Assembly: GCF_021261325.1 (NCBI RefSeq)
Contig: NZ_JAJSBI010000006.1
Coordinates: forward strand, 248,001 to 312,000
Reading direction: 5' to 3'
DNA from: Streptomyces guryensis
GTDB taxonomy: Bacteria; Actinomycetota; Actinomycetes; Streptomycetales; Streptomycetaceae
Length of the DNA: 64,000 nucleotides
The position numbers were made by a program, and so were the translations under genes. The stretch's first letter is position 1. Every line of letters starts with the position of its first letter. The notes beneath the pieces were generated by a model. It did no database searches. It was not told the DNA's origin and saw nothing but the letters and a program-made list of their open reading frames with translations. Below, in pieces: positions 18,675 to 27,519 of this stretch.

Positions 18675-20234
18675 TCACCTCGCCATTCCTCCCTCGTCCG
18701 GCAAGGGCGTGGCTCGGGCGGGGAGGCCCTCGCCGTACACCAGATCGTCGAGTTCGGTGTCCAGTGGTACGGCGTCTCCTGGGGGTTGGGCGACGCTCTG
18801 CGGGGTACTGCCGCGGACGGCGACTGCGATTCCGGCCGCGGCCATGGGAAGCGCCACAAACACCGCAGCGATGCGCATGCCTCCCGGTACCGAGAGGATC
18901 ACGGCGATCAAGGGTGGGCCGAAGGCTCCGCCCGACTTGCCTACCGCCGCGGCCCATCCGCCGGCGGTGCCGCGGATCGGCAGAGGGTAGATCTCGGCCG
19001 TGTAGGGGCCAAGGAGTGCGATGACGCCGGCGGTGCCGGCGAACAGCAGCATCACGGTGGCGAGGAGGACCGGCCGGCTGCCGTCCATGCCGACGGCGGC
19101 CAGCGCCAGTAGGGCCGCGAAGGTGAGGGCCGCGTAGACGACCATGGTGCCCCTGGCCGACCAGCGCATGTAGAGCCATGCTGCGACCGCGCAGGTGGGG
19201 ATGGCCAGCAGGGATGAGATGAACAACAGGGTGGTGGCGGACATGCCGTGGACGCCGGAGGCGGCGAACTGGCTGGGGAGGAAGGTGATGAAGCCCCAGT
19301 AGACGAGGCCCCAGGCGAATGCATAGGCGCTGACGACCAGCGTTTTGACTGTCTGGGGGCGCTTGAACAGGACGGAGGCGGGAATGCGTTCGGGCCGTGG
19401 CTGCCGTTCGGTGAAGGCAGCGGATTCCGTGATCCACCGGTTCAGCGCGATCAGGATCAGGACCAGCGGAAGCTGAGCGAACCACAGCACGCGCCAGCCG
19501 GCCAGCGGGATGAGGATCGCGGCCAGCCCGGAGGCAGCCATGTAGCCGCCGGTGGTGGTGAGGCCGGCCTGGAGCACCATGATCCCCGCGCGCCGGCCCG
19601 GTGGCAGGCTCTCCGTCATCAATGCGTAGACGACGGGCAGCATGCCTCCGGCCGCCATGCCCATCAGGGCGCACATGATGAGGTTGCCGCGGAAGCTCGG
19701 CATGGCACCACACACCGTCGTCCCGAGGAAGAGCAACGACGCGATGAGGATGGTGGCCCGGCGGCCGATACGGTCCGCTGTGCGTCCCCCCACAAGTGAC
19801 CCGACCACGGTGCCGGTCAGGGCCACTGTGGGTAACGACGAGACCTCGGTGGTGCTGAGGTGGTACTCGGCGCGCATGCCGGGCGAGATGAACGCCAGGG
19901 TTGCGGGCTTCATCTGGTCCACCAGCAGAGCGAAGGTGAGGATGGCGATGAGGCGGTGGCGGCTCGCCCCGGGTGTCTGAGGTGGACCGGACACGACCGC
20001 CGGACGACTTCCGCCCGGCTGCACCACCGCGCAGGCCGAGATGACCACACCGACGACGATGGCGATCATCGCCGCCCACATCACCGGCGACATCCGCATC
20101 GTCGACATGTCGAAGTCCATCGAGGCGGAGTCGGCGAACATCCAGAGGTGCTCGATGACGCCGGCGCAGGTCAGGACCACGCCGGTCCAGAACAGCACAG
20201 GACGGGGTATCAGGGCATCTGCTCGTGCGTGCAA
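18675..20234 (-). CDS. MFS transporter with two extra N-terminal membrane helices
   Basis: The protein has 519 aa from TTG 20234, supported by AGGAG 6 bases upstream. Two hydrophobic helices (about 12-35 and 50-72) precede a standard 12-helix MFS unit, which begins at about residue 90. The loop 2-3 signature is GGRTADRIGRRATILIA and the sixth-loop region is ESLPPGRRAG, like the sugar/aromatic-acid symporter groups. It lies 160 bases downstream of the flavoprotein monooxygenase gene on the same strand and could belong to the biosynthetic cluster as an exporter or precursor importer. The cargo cannot be told. Confidence 0.82.
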   Translation of the reverse strand: MHARADALIPRPVLFWTGVVLTCAGVIEHLWMFADSASMDFDMSTMRMSPVMWAAMIAIVVGVVISACAVVQPGGSRPAVVSGPPQTPGASRHRLIAILTFALLVDQMKPATLAFISPGMRAEYHLSTTEVSSLPTVALTGTVVGSLVGGRTADRIGRRATILIASLLFLGTTVCGAMPSFRGNLIMCALMGMAAGGMLPVVYALMTESLPPGRRAGIMVLQAGLTTTGGYMAASGLAAILIPLAGWRVLWFAQLPLVLILIALNRWITESAAFTERQPRPERIPASVLFKRPQTVKTLVVSAYAFAWGLVYWGFITFLPSQFAASGVHGMSATTLLFISSLLAIPTCAVAAWLYMRWSARGTMVVYAALTFAALLALAAVGMDGSRPVLLATVMLLFAGTAGVIALLGPYTAEIYPLPIRGTAGGWAAAVGKSGGAFGPPLIAVILSVPGGMRIAAVFVALPMAAAGIAVAVRGSTPQSVAQPPGDAVPLDTELDDLVYGEGLPARATPLPDEGGMAR

Positions 20235-20396
20235 GGTCAGCTCCTGGGTCGACCCGCGTAGGGATCTGGAAGTGCCGCCATGGCCCGGTTCGGCGGCAGG
20301 TCGCGGAATACCCGGTGCCGGGGCAGGCGTCTGGTCGCCCGGCCGGCGTCCTGTGCTGCTGCCGCGACGATTCGCCTCGTCACGTGGAACGCCTTC

Positions 20397-21956
20397 TCAG
20401 CGACGAACGGCGCGGGCACCTGCGATCGCGGTGGTGAGGAAGGCTTCGAGCGGCTTGATGTGGACATCCGGCCGTCGCCATTCGTTCTCGAGGTCGTCCG
20501 GGAGGTGGAGCGTCTCGGCGAGCTTGCCGTGCCGGTAGTGCCGGATCACCGGGTGGAGGAAGGCGTCGATATGACCGTCTCCCAGCACGGAGGCCGAGAG
20601 ACCTGGCTTGAACGGATCCATGAGTTCGTGGTCCGGCCCGTATTCCAGGCTGACGGAGAAGGTGTTCTCCGCCTCGCCGAACGCGGAGTCGTGAAGGTGT
20701 CCGACGGGCACTTCCTCGTAGTGCCTGACCGGCCCCTCGCGCGGCACCACCAGCAGATCGGCGAGCACACCGAACTGCTGAAACAGTCCGGACGACCGAT
20801 TGATCCGCTCGATCAGAGCGGCCGTCAACTCACTTGGCTCCGCCGACAGTTCGTCGTGCGGCCAGGTCCCGCTGTGGTATCGCTGCTCCAGGATGCGGCA
20901 CAGCGCGCGGGCGCCGTAGCGGAATCCGTGGATGAAGCCGTTGGTTCCCTTCTTGAAGTCGATCTGCTGAGTGAGGGTCCCGGCGAAATACAGACCGGGC
21001 ACGTTGGTCGATTCATATGCCTCGGTGAGTTCTGGAAAGCGGTCGTTGACGGCGAGCCGCGGACGGCACCCCTCCTCGAAGACGGAGACGTCGAAGCGAA
21101 ATCCCGTGCACACGATCACCCGGTCGTAGCGGTGCTCCATCGTCGCCCGGGTGAACTTGAACCGGACGCGGTATCCGCCTTCCGCTTCTTTCTCGATTCC
21201 GAGGACCCGCGCGTCCACGATGGCGTTCTGGATCTTCAGCTGAGCGGTGTCGATGAAGTTGCTGTTAACCGCGCGGAGGTGACCCACGAAATGGCTCTGC
21301 CAGGCCAGATGCAGCGGGTTGGGCCCCGCCACATGGACGACAGCGGCCGTCTCCAGCAGGTTGTCGGCGGTCTCAAGTGCCGAGTTCGCCTTGCCTATGA
21401 TCAGCACCCGCTGATCGACGAAGTCCTTGGGATCGACGGAAACCGTCGCATACTGCTCCGCCGTTTCGACACCGGGAATGTCAGGAACGTTGGTCCGGCT
21501 CACACCTGTGGCGATGACGACTCGGCGCGCTCGATACGTGTCCCCACTGCTGTCCGACGCCTCGAATCCGCTACCTGTGCGGGCGATCCTGGTGATGCGT
21601 CGATTGAAACGGATGCACAGGCCGTGCGCCTCGGCGAAGTCGCCGAGATAGCGGACCATGTCGTCGGCGAAAGGAAAATAGCGCTCGGTGTACCGGCCGA
21701 ACCGGAGCTCCGGCCTGTCCGAGAGAAGAGAATTCCAGTCCGAGCGCAGGTTGAACTCCGGATCGTTGCTTCCTGTGTAGCGCTTGTTCACCGAGATCAT
21801 CTGACGGTGTCGCGGGTACGTGGCAAAGAAGGAACCCGGCCTGCTCGATTCCTCCACGACCTCATACGTGTGTCCCCTGGCCTCCAGGAGCTGTGCCACC
21901 TGAAGCCCGGCCGGCCCGGCACCCACCACCAAGTAATCCAGATCAGCGTCCGCCAC
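20397..21956 (-). CDS. NAD(P)/FAD-dependent monooxygenase (FOXRED2-like)
   Basis: The protein has 519 aa. GTG 21956 is preferred because GGAGG lies 5 bases before it; a GTG at 21968 is also possible. It has an FAD-binding GAGPAGLQVAQLLE near the N-terminus, an ATG motif (VVIATGVSRTNVP), a second dinucleotide fold (VLIIGKANSALETADNL) and a late FAD contact (GLYFAGTLTQQIDF). The layout resembles flavin monooxygenases and FOXRED2-like proteins, which in some clusters N-hydroxylate amino acids. It is the last or second-last gene of the minus-strand biosynthetic operon, 70 bases after the JmjC-type oxygenase gene. The reaction is not determined. Confidence 0.78.
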   Translation of the reverse strand: MADADLDYLVVGAGPAGLQVAQLLEARGHTYEVVEESSRPGSFFATYPRHRQMISVNKRYTGSNDPEFNLRSDWNSLLSDRPELRFGRYTERYFPFADDMVRYLGDFAEAHGLCIRFNRRITRIARTGSGFEASDSSGDTYRARRVVIATGVSRTNVPDIPGVETAEQYATVSVDPKDFVDQRVLIIGKANSALETADNLLETAAVVHVAGPNPLHLAWQSHFVGHLRAVNSNFIDTAQLKIQNAIVDARVLGIEKEAEGGYRVRFKFTRATMEHRYDRVIVCTGFRFDVSVFEEGCRPRLAVNDRFPELTEAYESTNVPGLYFAGTLTQQIDFKKGTNGFIHGFRYGARALCRILEQRYHSGTWPHDELSAEPSELTAALIERINRSSGLFQQFGVLADLLVVPREGPVRHYEEVPVGHLHDSAFGEAENTFSVSLEYGPDHELMDPFKPGLSASVLGDGHIDAFLHPVIRHYRHGKLAETLHLPDDLENEWRRPDVHIKPLEAFLTTAIAGARAVRR

Positions 21957-22039
21957 AACGACCTCCACCTATCTCGTCTTTCACATCCAGCATGGAATCG
22001 CGCCCAGCGTCTGCGGCCGACAGCGCCGACCGCCCGTCG

Positions 22040-22990
22040 TCAGGCCCTACTCGACCGCGCCTGGCCATCAGCGTCGTGCGGTGCAACGCTGCTCAACAGT
22101 TCCTTCGCGGCCGCGTCCCCCCGCAGGTAGCCGGCCAAGTCACCCAGAAGACGGCCGAAATCAGCCTCGGCGCTCGACCGCGACTCGCCCGTTGCCGCGA
22201 TCCCGTAGGCGTATTCGCGCCAAGCGGCATCTTGCATGAGGCGATCCGACAGGGCCTCCGTGAGGATCGAAATCCACGTGGGCCCGATCATGGCGAAATT
22301 GACCTGGAGACACTCCCCGTACGCCTTGGTGGTGTGCCACCAACCCCGCGGCATGAACATCATCCCGCCGCTTGTCACTTCGGCGGACGCTGCGTCGCCG
22401 GGCATAGCCGTGGGGAACGGCAGTTTGTCGGCGATTCTGAAGTGCGACTTGCTCACCTGCCGGTCCCCTCGCAGAACCGTGGTCGTCTGGTTCCGGACAT
22501 GCTCATTGGGTGCCCATTGCCACACCTTGCGCCCCGTGAGCAGGAGCGCGAGATTCACCTCGGCATCACTGTGCATGGCGAGCCCGCTGGCGTCCTCGTA
22601 GGCCGAGGCATTCTGTCCCGTCGAAGCGAAGATGTCGCAATGGAAGACGGAACCCGGCATGCCGAGTTCCCCCGAGATCTGGTCGATGGCCAGTTGCAGC
22701 CCCGGGATGAATCGCTCGGCGCTGCGCAGGAGACACGTGAACTCGGCGTTGTAGAACGGCAGTGCCGCCTTCCCATTGGCTACGTTGGCGAAAAATCCAT
22801 CGGGCCGGATGATCGACACACGGTCCCCGAAAACCTCCAGGGCGCTTGTGGCGGATGCAAGTTCTGGAATCGCTTCCACCAACGGTGCGAGGCGCACGGG
22901 ATCTCCTGCGAAGAAGCCCGGCACATTCGGCCAGTGATCTCGAATGAATTCTTCGGCAGTAAGAGGTGCCACGAGCATGTCCAGGTCCAT
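22040..22990 (-). CDS. JmjC/cupin-like Fe(II)/2-oxoglutarate oxygenase
   Basis: The protein has 316 aa from ATG 22990, chosen because GGAAGAGG lies 8 bases upstream; ATG 23011 is in frame but lacks a site. The iron ligands are seen as H140-x-D142 (AMHSDAEVNLALLL) and H219 (MPRGWWHTT). The family is the JmjC-like cupin group that includes ribosomal oxygenases and many natural-product hydroxylases. The full His-x-Asp...His triad points to hydroxylation, in contrast to the His-x-Ala halogenase encoded about 5 kb upstream in the same direction. It may hydroxylate the carrier-bound or free amino acid product; that is inference. Confidence 0.8.
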   Translation of the reverse strand: MDLDMLVAPLTAEEFIRDHWPNVPGFFAGDPVRLAPLVEAIPELASATSALEVFGDRVSIIRPDGFFANVANGKAALPFYNAEFTCLLRSAERFIPGLQLAIDQISGELGMPGSVFHCDIFASTGQNASAYEDASGLAMHSDAEVNLALLLTGRKVWQWAPNEHVRNQTTTVLRGDRQVSKSHFRIADKLPFPTAMPGDAASAEVTSGGMMFMPRGWWHTTKAYGECLQVNFAMIGPTWISILTEALSDRLMQDAAWREYAYGIAATGESRSSAEADFGRLLGDLAGYLRGDAAAKELLSSVAPHDADGQARSSRA

Positions 22991-23262
22991 CACGGAAACC
23001 TCTTCCGTCATACCGGGTGCGCGAGGGTGGAACGAGCCGGGGGCCGCTTTCTTCCGGGGCCGGCCGTCTTCGACATTCACCGCGCTCGAGGCAGCTTTTG
23101 GGTAACACTGCCTGCACGAGGGCGAGATTCGCGGAATATTTTTTGATCCTGCCATGCGGATGAGGGTGGACACAAGAGCGTTGGTCGGAGCTTTGGGACA
23201 GCCCGTCAAATACATGCCCGCACGGTCGAGCGACGGCAGCTATTCTTGAGTGCCGGTGTTCG

Positions 23263-24417
23263 TCACTTCGTCTCGTAGACCAGATCGCGCAGGAGCTCAC
23301 TGGCCCCGCCGGCGATCGGCCCGGCCATGGCATCCCGGTAGAGCCGGGCGGCCACGGCGTCGGCGGCGTAGCCCCGTGCACCGTGGAACTGCAGACACGT
23401 CTGTGCCGCCGTGACGGCTAGTTCAGTCGCGCGGAGTTTCAGAACGGACGCGGTATGGGTGTCGAGGCGCCCGTTGGCCTGCAGCCAGGCCGCCCGGTAG
23501 CCGTAGTGACGGACCAACTCGTACGAACTCTCCAGTTCCGCGATGCGGTGCCGTACCGCCTGGTGGGTCCCCAGCGGCACGCCCTTGACCCGGTGTTCGC
23601 GCACGAACGCGCGCAGGAGGGCCAGGCAGTGGCGGACCCCTCCCACGGCGAGCATCCCCGCCACCAGGCGCTCGAAGTCCAGTGCCTGAACGAGGTGCAG
23701 GAGCGCCCGGTCGGGTCGGCCGACGAGCCGGTCGGCACCGACGTCCACGTCGGTGAGGCGCACTCTGCACATGTCCGCGCTGTGCCATCCGAGCATGGGC
23801 TCCGGATGCCGGCTCACGCCGTCGGCGTCCGCGTCGACCACCAGCAGACTCGCCGCGCTCAGGCCGTTGCCGTCCCCCGGCGGCCGGCTCGTGGCCAGGG
23901 TGATGAGGAAGTCGGCCTGGGAGCCGTTCGCCACGTAGAGCTTTTCGCCCGTGACGCGGTAGCCGTGTTCCGTGGGATGCGCCCGGGTGACCAGATCCCT
24001 CAGATCCGAACCCGCCGTCGACTCGGTGAGGGCAAGCGCGGCGATCAGCCGGCCCTGGCGAGCGCCGGGCAGATACCGCTGCCGCTGCTCCTCGGTGCCG
24101 AACAGATGGAGATAGGAACTCGCCATGTAGGCATGCACGGCCACGGACGCACGAATGCCGCCGAAACCGAGTCCCCCGAGCTCCTCCAGGAAGATCGCGC
24201 TGTGCAGAAAGCAGGGTCCGGCATGCGCCAACGACAGCAGGCCGGACTCGCCCAGACTCCGCCAGCCGCTACGGGAGATCCGTCGCTCGTTCTCCCAGTC
24301 CTCCGCGTTCGGGGACACCAGGCTGTCCAGCAGATCGCGTATGCGGGTGCGAAATCCGCCGTGGTCGGCCGCGAGGAAGTCGGTGTGGTCGGGGTCGCCC
24401 GGGTCGTCGCGCCTCAC
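23263..24417 (-). CDS. Acyl-CoA-dehydrogenase-like flavoprotein (KtzA-like candidate)
   Basis: The protein has 384 aa. GTG 24417 overlaps the stop of the deacylase gene (GTGA), so it is translationally coupled. The fold markers are present: ALTESTAGSDLRDLV (flavin and substrate binding), then QFHGARGYAAD and the C-terminal GGASELLRDLV. The usual catalytic glutamate of the short-chain group (YEGTSE) is replaced by glycine (IAGGASE). A glutamate at 249 in ALDFERLVAG occupies the isovaleryl-CoA-dehydrogenase position. In an operon with a carrier protein and a halogenase, it may act on a carrier-bound chloro-amino acid, either desaturating it or closing a cyclopropane as KtzA does. Confidence 0.78.
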   Translation of the reverse strand: MRRDDPGDPDHTDFLAADHGGFRTRIRDLLDSLVSPNAEDWENERRISRSGWRSLGESGLLSLAHAGPCFLHSAIFLEELGGLGFGGIRASVAVHAYMASSYLHLFGTEEQRQRYLPGARQGRLIAALALTESTAGSDLRDLVTRAHPTEHGYRVTGEKLYVANGSQADFLITLATSRPPGDGNGLSAASLLVVDADADGVSRHPEPMLGWHSADMCRVRLTDVDVGADRLVGRPDRALLHLVQALDFERLVAGMLAVGGVRHCLALLRAFVREHRVKGVPLGTHQAVRHRIAELESSYELVRHYGYRAAWLQANGRLDTHTASVLKLRATELAVTAAQTCLQFHGARGYAADAVAARLYRDAMAGPIAGGASELLRDLVYETK

Positions 24418-24887
24418 TTCACCGAGAGAACGGTGTGCGCGGGCAGAATTTCGGTGATCTTCATCGGAATCCTGAAGACGGCACGCGGCGTGCCGGCCGC
24501 GGCCCACGTCTCGGTGAAGCTCAGAAGGTCCTCGTCGACGAACACCGTCAGGTCCTCCTTGTGGCCCAGTGGCGGTACCCCGCCGATGGTGTAACCGGTG
24601 ACGGTCTTCACGAAGTCCGCGTCGGCCTTGGCGATGTCGCCGCCCACGGCAGCCGCGACGGCCCTCTCGTCGACCCGGTTGGGACCACTGGCGAGAACGA
24701 GCACCGCCTCCCCACTGGTGACGCTGCGGAACACCAGCGATTTGACGATCTGCGCCTTCTCGCACCCGAGTGCTCTGGCCGCGTCGTCGGCCGTGTGCGT
24801 CGACTCCGGGAGTTCGACGACGGTCAGGCCGAGGCCGCGCTGATCAAGGATGTCCTGGAATTGGCGAGCACGCTTGCTGAGGCTCAT
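24414..24887 (-). CDS. YbaK/EbsC-type aminoacyl-tRNA deacylase
   Basis: The protein has 157 aa, the usual size for the family. It covers the whole YbaK/ProX fold with EKAQIVKSLVFR, VLVLASGPNRVDE and TGYTIGGVPPLGH. Such proteins hydrolyse amino acids wrongly attached to tRNA. It overlaps the adenylation gene upstream by four bases (ATGA) and the flavoprotein gene downstream by four, so it sits inside the amino-acid-making operon. I infer a self-protection role: removing the non-protein amino acid product, or its precursor, from tRNA. A direct biosynthetic role is the alternative. Confidence 0.85.
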   Translation of the reverse strand: MSLSKRARQFQDILDQRGLGLTVVELPESTHTADDAARALGCEKAQIVKSLVFRSVTSGEAVLVLASGPNRVDERAVAAAVGGDIAKADADFVKTVTGYTIGGVPPLGHKEDLTVFVDEDLLSFTETWAAAGTPRAVFRIPMKITEILPAHTVLSVK

Positions 24888-26479
24888 GACGATGACGCTC
24901 CGAAAGGGTGGTGAACACTGAGGAGGGTGCGACGGTCGACCTTGCCGGTGGCCGTGAGAGGCAGCTCACCGCACAGGTGTACCGCCGACGGAATCATGTA
25001 GTCGGGCAGCCGCACGCTCAGCCTTCCACGCACGGCCGAGGGGGTGCAATGTGGCACAGCGGGCACGACGAAGGCCACCAGCACCTTCCCGCCTGAGGGG
25101 GTCTCGGTCACCGTGACATAGCTCTGCTTCACCGTCGGGTCTTGGTCGAGGTGGTGAGAGACCTCGCCGATCTCCACCCGGAAACCGTTCACCTTGACCT
25201 GGTGGTCGAGCCGCCCCTGGAACACCACGTTGCCATCTTCGAGGAGATAGCCCCGATCGCCCGTCCGATAGATCCTCTCGCGGCGGCCGTCCATGTCGCA
25301 CACGGCGAACGGTTCGCCCGTATCCGCGAGTTGACCGAGATAGCCGGGGGAGAGACCGGGGCCGGCGAGCCACACCTCACCGATCTCACCGGCCGCGCAC
25401 AGCCGCTTCTTGTCAACCACGTACATCCGCGTGTTCTGTATGGGCCGTCCGATGGGCAGTGCCGTGCCGGCCGGGGGAAGCCGGCGAACCGGATAGTACG
25501 TGGCGAAGGTCGTGCACTCGGTCGGGCCGTACACACTGACGAGCCGGTCCGGGCCGTAATGGGCCAGTGCCTTGCCCATGTGGGAGATCGAGTGCGCCTC
25601 GCCCCCCGTCAGGATCGTCCGCACCCCGGACAGGGCGTCCGGGGCCTCGTCGACCACGGTGTTGAACAGCGCCGTGGTCAAGAAGACCAGCGTGACGCCC
25701 TGGTCGGCCAGTACCCGTCGGAGTTCGGAGAGCCGGATGAACGACGCCGGATAAAGGACGCAAGTGCCTCCGTGGAGCAGCGGCCCCCAGATCTCGAAGG
25801 TCGCCGCGTCGAACGAGACCGGAGACGCATGCAGGACCACGCTGTCCCTACCCATCCGGGCATAGCGGGCGCCGAAGACCAGTCGGGCCACGCTGCGATG
25901 ACGGATCGGCACTCCCTTGGGGTGTCCCGTCGACCCCGAGGTGAAGTTGATGTAGGCGATGTCGTCCGGGCCGACGCGCGTACGGGGATTTCCGTGCCGC
26001 AGGGAGGTCTCTTCTCCCGCCTGTCCGGAGCGTACGGAGAAGGTCCGCTGATCCGGCAGGCGGTCTGCCAGTGCCGTGACCTGATCGCCGAGGATCAGAC
26101 GGCATCCGGCGGCACGAAGGACGGCACGCAGACGCGCGTCGGGCCAGGAGGCGTCGACCGGCAGATAGGCAGCCCCGCATTTCAGCACCGCCAGCAGTGC
26201 CGCGATCAGCTCCGGAGAACGCTCGACACAGACGCCGACGGTGTCGCCCGTTCGCACACCCGCTTCGAGCAGCCGGGCTGCGATCGCGTTGGCGAGCCCG
26301 TTGAGCGACCGGTAGGTCAGACGCCGGTCACGGTGCACGACGGCCACCGCGTCCGCGTACCGTGCGGCACACCTTTCGAAGAGCGCCTTGAGACTGTCGT
26401 GACTCGGGTAGGGCTGGGCCGTCTGGTTGATCCGGCTGTGGATCGACACGGCCTTTTCATCACCACTGATCCTGTCCAC
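24884..26479 (-). CDS. Stand-alone NRPS adenylation enzyme
   Basis: The protein has about 531 aa if GTG 26479 is used (GGGAG 6 bases before, overlapping the thioesterase end); GTG 26449 is an alternative. Core motifs are complete: A3 INFTSGSTGHPKG, A5 VYGPTECT, A7 YRTGDRG, A8 DHQVKVNGFRVEIGE and A10 PLTATGKVDR with the catalytic lysine. Read against GrsA by eye, the pocket residues are D-A-F-F-L-G-V-T-F-K, which points to a branched or small aliphatic amino acid such as valine or isoleucine. There is no condensation or carrier domain, so it loads the separate carrier protein encoded two genes upstream, like CytC1 or KtzB. Confidence 0.9.
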   Translation of the reverse strand: MDRISGDEKAVSIHSRINQTAQPYPSHDSLKALFERCAARYADAVAVVHRDRRLTYRSLNGLANAIAARLLEAGVRTGDTVGVCVERSPELIAALLAVLKCGAAYLPVDASWPDARLRAVLRAAGCRLILGDQVTALADRLPDQRTFSVRSGQAGEETSLRHGNPRTRVGPDDIAYINFTSGSTGHPKGVPIRHRSVARLVFGARYARMGRDSVVLHASPVSFDAATFEIWGPLLHGGTCVLYPASFIRLSELRRVLADQGVTLVFLTTALFNTVVDEAPDALSGVRTILTGGEAHSISHMGKALAHYGPDRLVSVYGPTECTTFATYYPVRRLPPAGTALPIGRPIQNTRMYVVDKKRLCAAGEIGEVWLAGPGLSPGYLGQLADTGEPFAVCDMDGRRERIYRTGDRGYLLEDGNVVFQGRLDHQVKVNGFRVEIGEVSHHLDQDPTVKQSYVTVTETPSGGKVLVAFVVPAVPHCTPSAVRGRLSVRLPDYMIPSAVHLCGELPLTATGKVDRRTLLSVHHPFGASSS

Positions 26480-27230
26480 CAGCCGCTCCCAGCCGTGAGT
26501 TGAGGACGTCGAGCAGGTGAGGGCGATGTGTGAGGGGGAAGAAGTGCCCGCCCGGCATGTCGACCAGCTCGCAGCCGAGACGGCCGAACGAACTCCAGCG
26601 GGCCATGCGGGCACGGCCGTCGACCGCGTCCCAGCGTCCGTACATGGCGGTGATCGGCACCTTCACACCCTCGCCGTCCCGGCTCACCCACATCTCGGCG
26701 AGCCTGATCTCGCTCCGTATCGTCGGCAGCACCAGTCTCATCAGCCTGTCGTCACCGAGAAGTTCCGGTGGCATTCCGCCGAGGTGCAGCAGGGCTTCGC
26801 GCAACTGCTGATCGGTCAGGGTGTGCAGGTGGGGACGGCGCTGGGGCATGTCCGGACTGCGGCAGGCGGAAACGAACAGCCTTCGGGTCAGGCCGGGATG
26901 AGTGGTTGTGGCGAGCCTGGCCAGTTCGTAGGCCAGTCGCCCGCCGAAGCTGTGGCCGTACAGGGCGTGGGGGCGCTCCAGATGGGGTGAGAGCGCGGCG
27001 GAGACGTCCTTGAGCAGCAGCTCCCATTCCTCGTAGTGCGGTTCACCGAGGCGAGGACCCCGGCCGGGGAGCCGGACCGCGAGCAGTTCGATGCCGTCGG
27101 CCAGTCCGGCTGCCCACGACCGGAAGACGTCCGGGCTGCCACCCGCCCACGGGAAGCAGATCAGAGTGATGTACGGGTCGTGAACCGGACGCCCGCACGT
27201 CAGGACCCAGGGGTTGCTGCCGAGCCGCAT
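26460..27230 (-). CDS. Thioesterase (type II / CytC4-like)
   Basis: The 256-aa protein is an alpha/beta hydrolase of the NRPS thioesterase family. It has FPWAGGSPDVF at the N-terminus, the nucleophile GHSFGGRLAYE (S94), an acid in MYGRWDAVDG and the histidine in PGGHFFPLTH. It is read 8 bases after the carrier protein stop and overlaps the adenylation gene. In a system with no other module, it probably releases the finished amino acid from the carrier, or clears misloaded carrier. Confidence 0.88.
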   Translation of the reverse strand: MRLGSNPWVLTCGRPVHDPYITLICFPWAGGSPDVFRSWAAGLADGIELLAVRLPGRGPRLGEPHYEEWELLLKDVSAALSPHLERPHALYGHSFGGRLAYELARLATTTHPGLTRRLFVSACRSPDMPQRRPHLHTLTDQQLREALLHLGGMPPELLGDDRLMRLVLPTIRSEIRLAEMWVSRDGEGVKVPITAMYGRWDAVDGRARMARWSSFGRLGCELVDMPGGHFFPLTHRPHLLDVLNSRLGAAGGQDQW

Positions 27231-27238
27231 GGCACTCG

Positions 27239-27508
27239 CTAGGAACCGGCCAGCGGCGCAGTTCGGCGCCGGTTGCGCTCGATGGCGGAGGCCAGGGCCC
27301 GGAGGCTGCTCTCGGCGAACAGGTCGTCGGGCGGCAGCGCGTCCTCACCGAACGTCTCCTCGACCCGCGCGATCAGTTTCATCGCACTCAGCGAGGTGCC
27401 GCCGGACTCGAAGAAGTCGTCCTCCGCTGCAGTGACGTTCAGGCCCAGTGCCTGGCACGCGCCGATCAGCCACGCTTCGACATGTTGCTCGTCCGCTGTG
27501 TCGGACAT
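27239..27508 (-). CDS. Stand-alone peptidyl carrier protein
   Basis: The 89-aa protein contains DDFFESGGTSLSAMKLI, with S39 as the phosphopantetheine attachment site. The Shine-Dalgarno sequence TAGGAGGAGGG is very strong. It lies between the halogenase gene (11 bases upstream) and the thioesterase gene, and should carry the aminoacyl group made by the adenylation enzyme while the halogenase and the flavoprotein act. This matches the free-standing carriers KtzC and CytC2 in organisation. Confidence 0.9.
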   Translation of the reverse strand: MSDTADEQHVEAWLIGACQALGLNVTAAEDDFFESGGTSLSAMKLIARVEETFGEDALPPDDLFAESSLRALASAIERNRRRTAPLAGS

Positions 27509-27519
27509 GGTCCCTCCTC

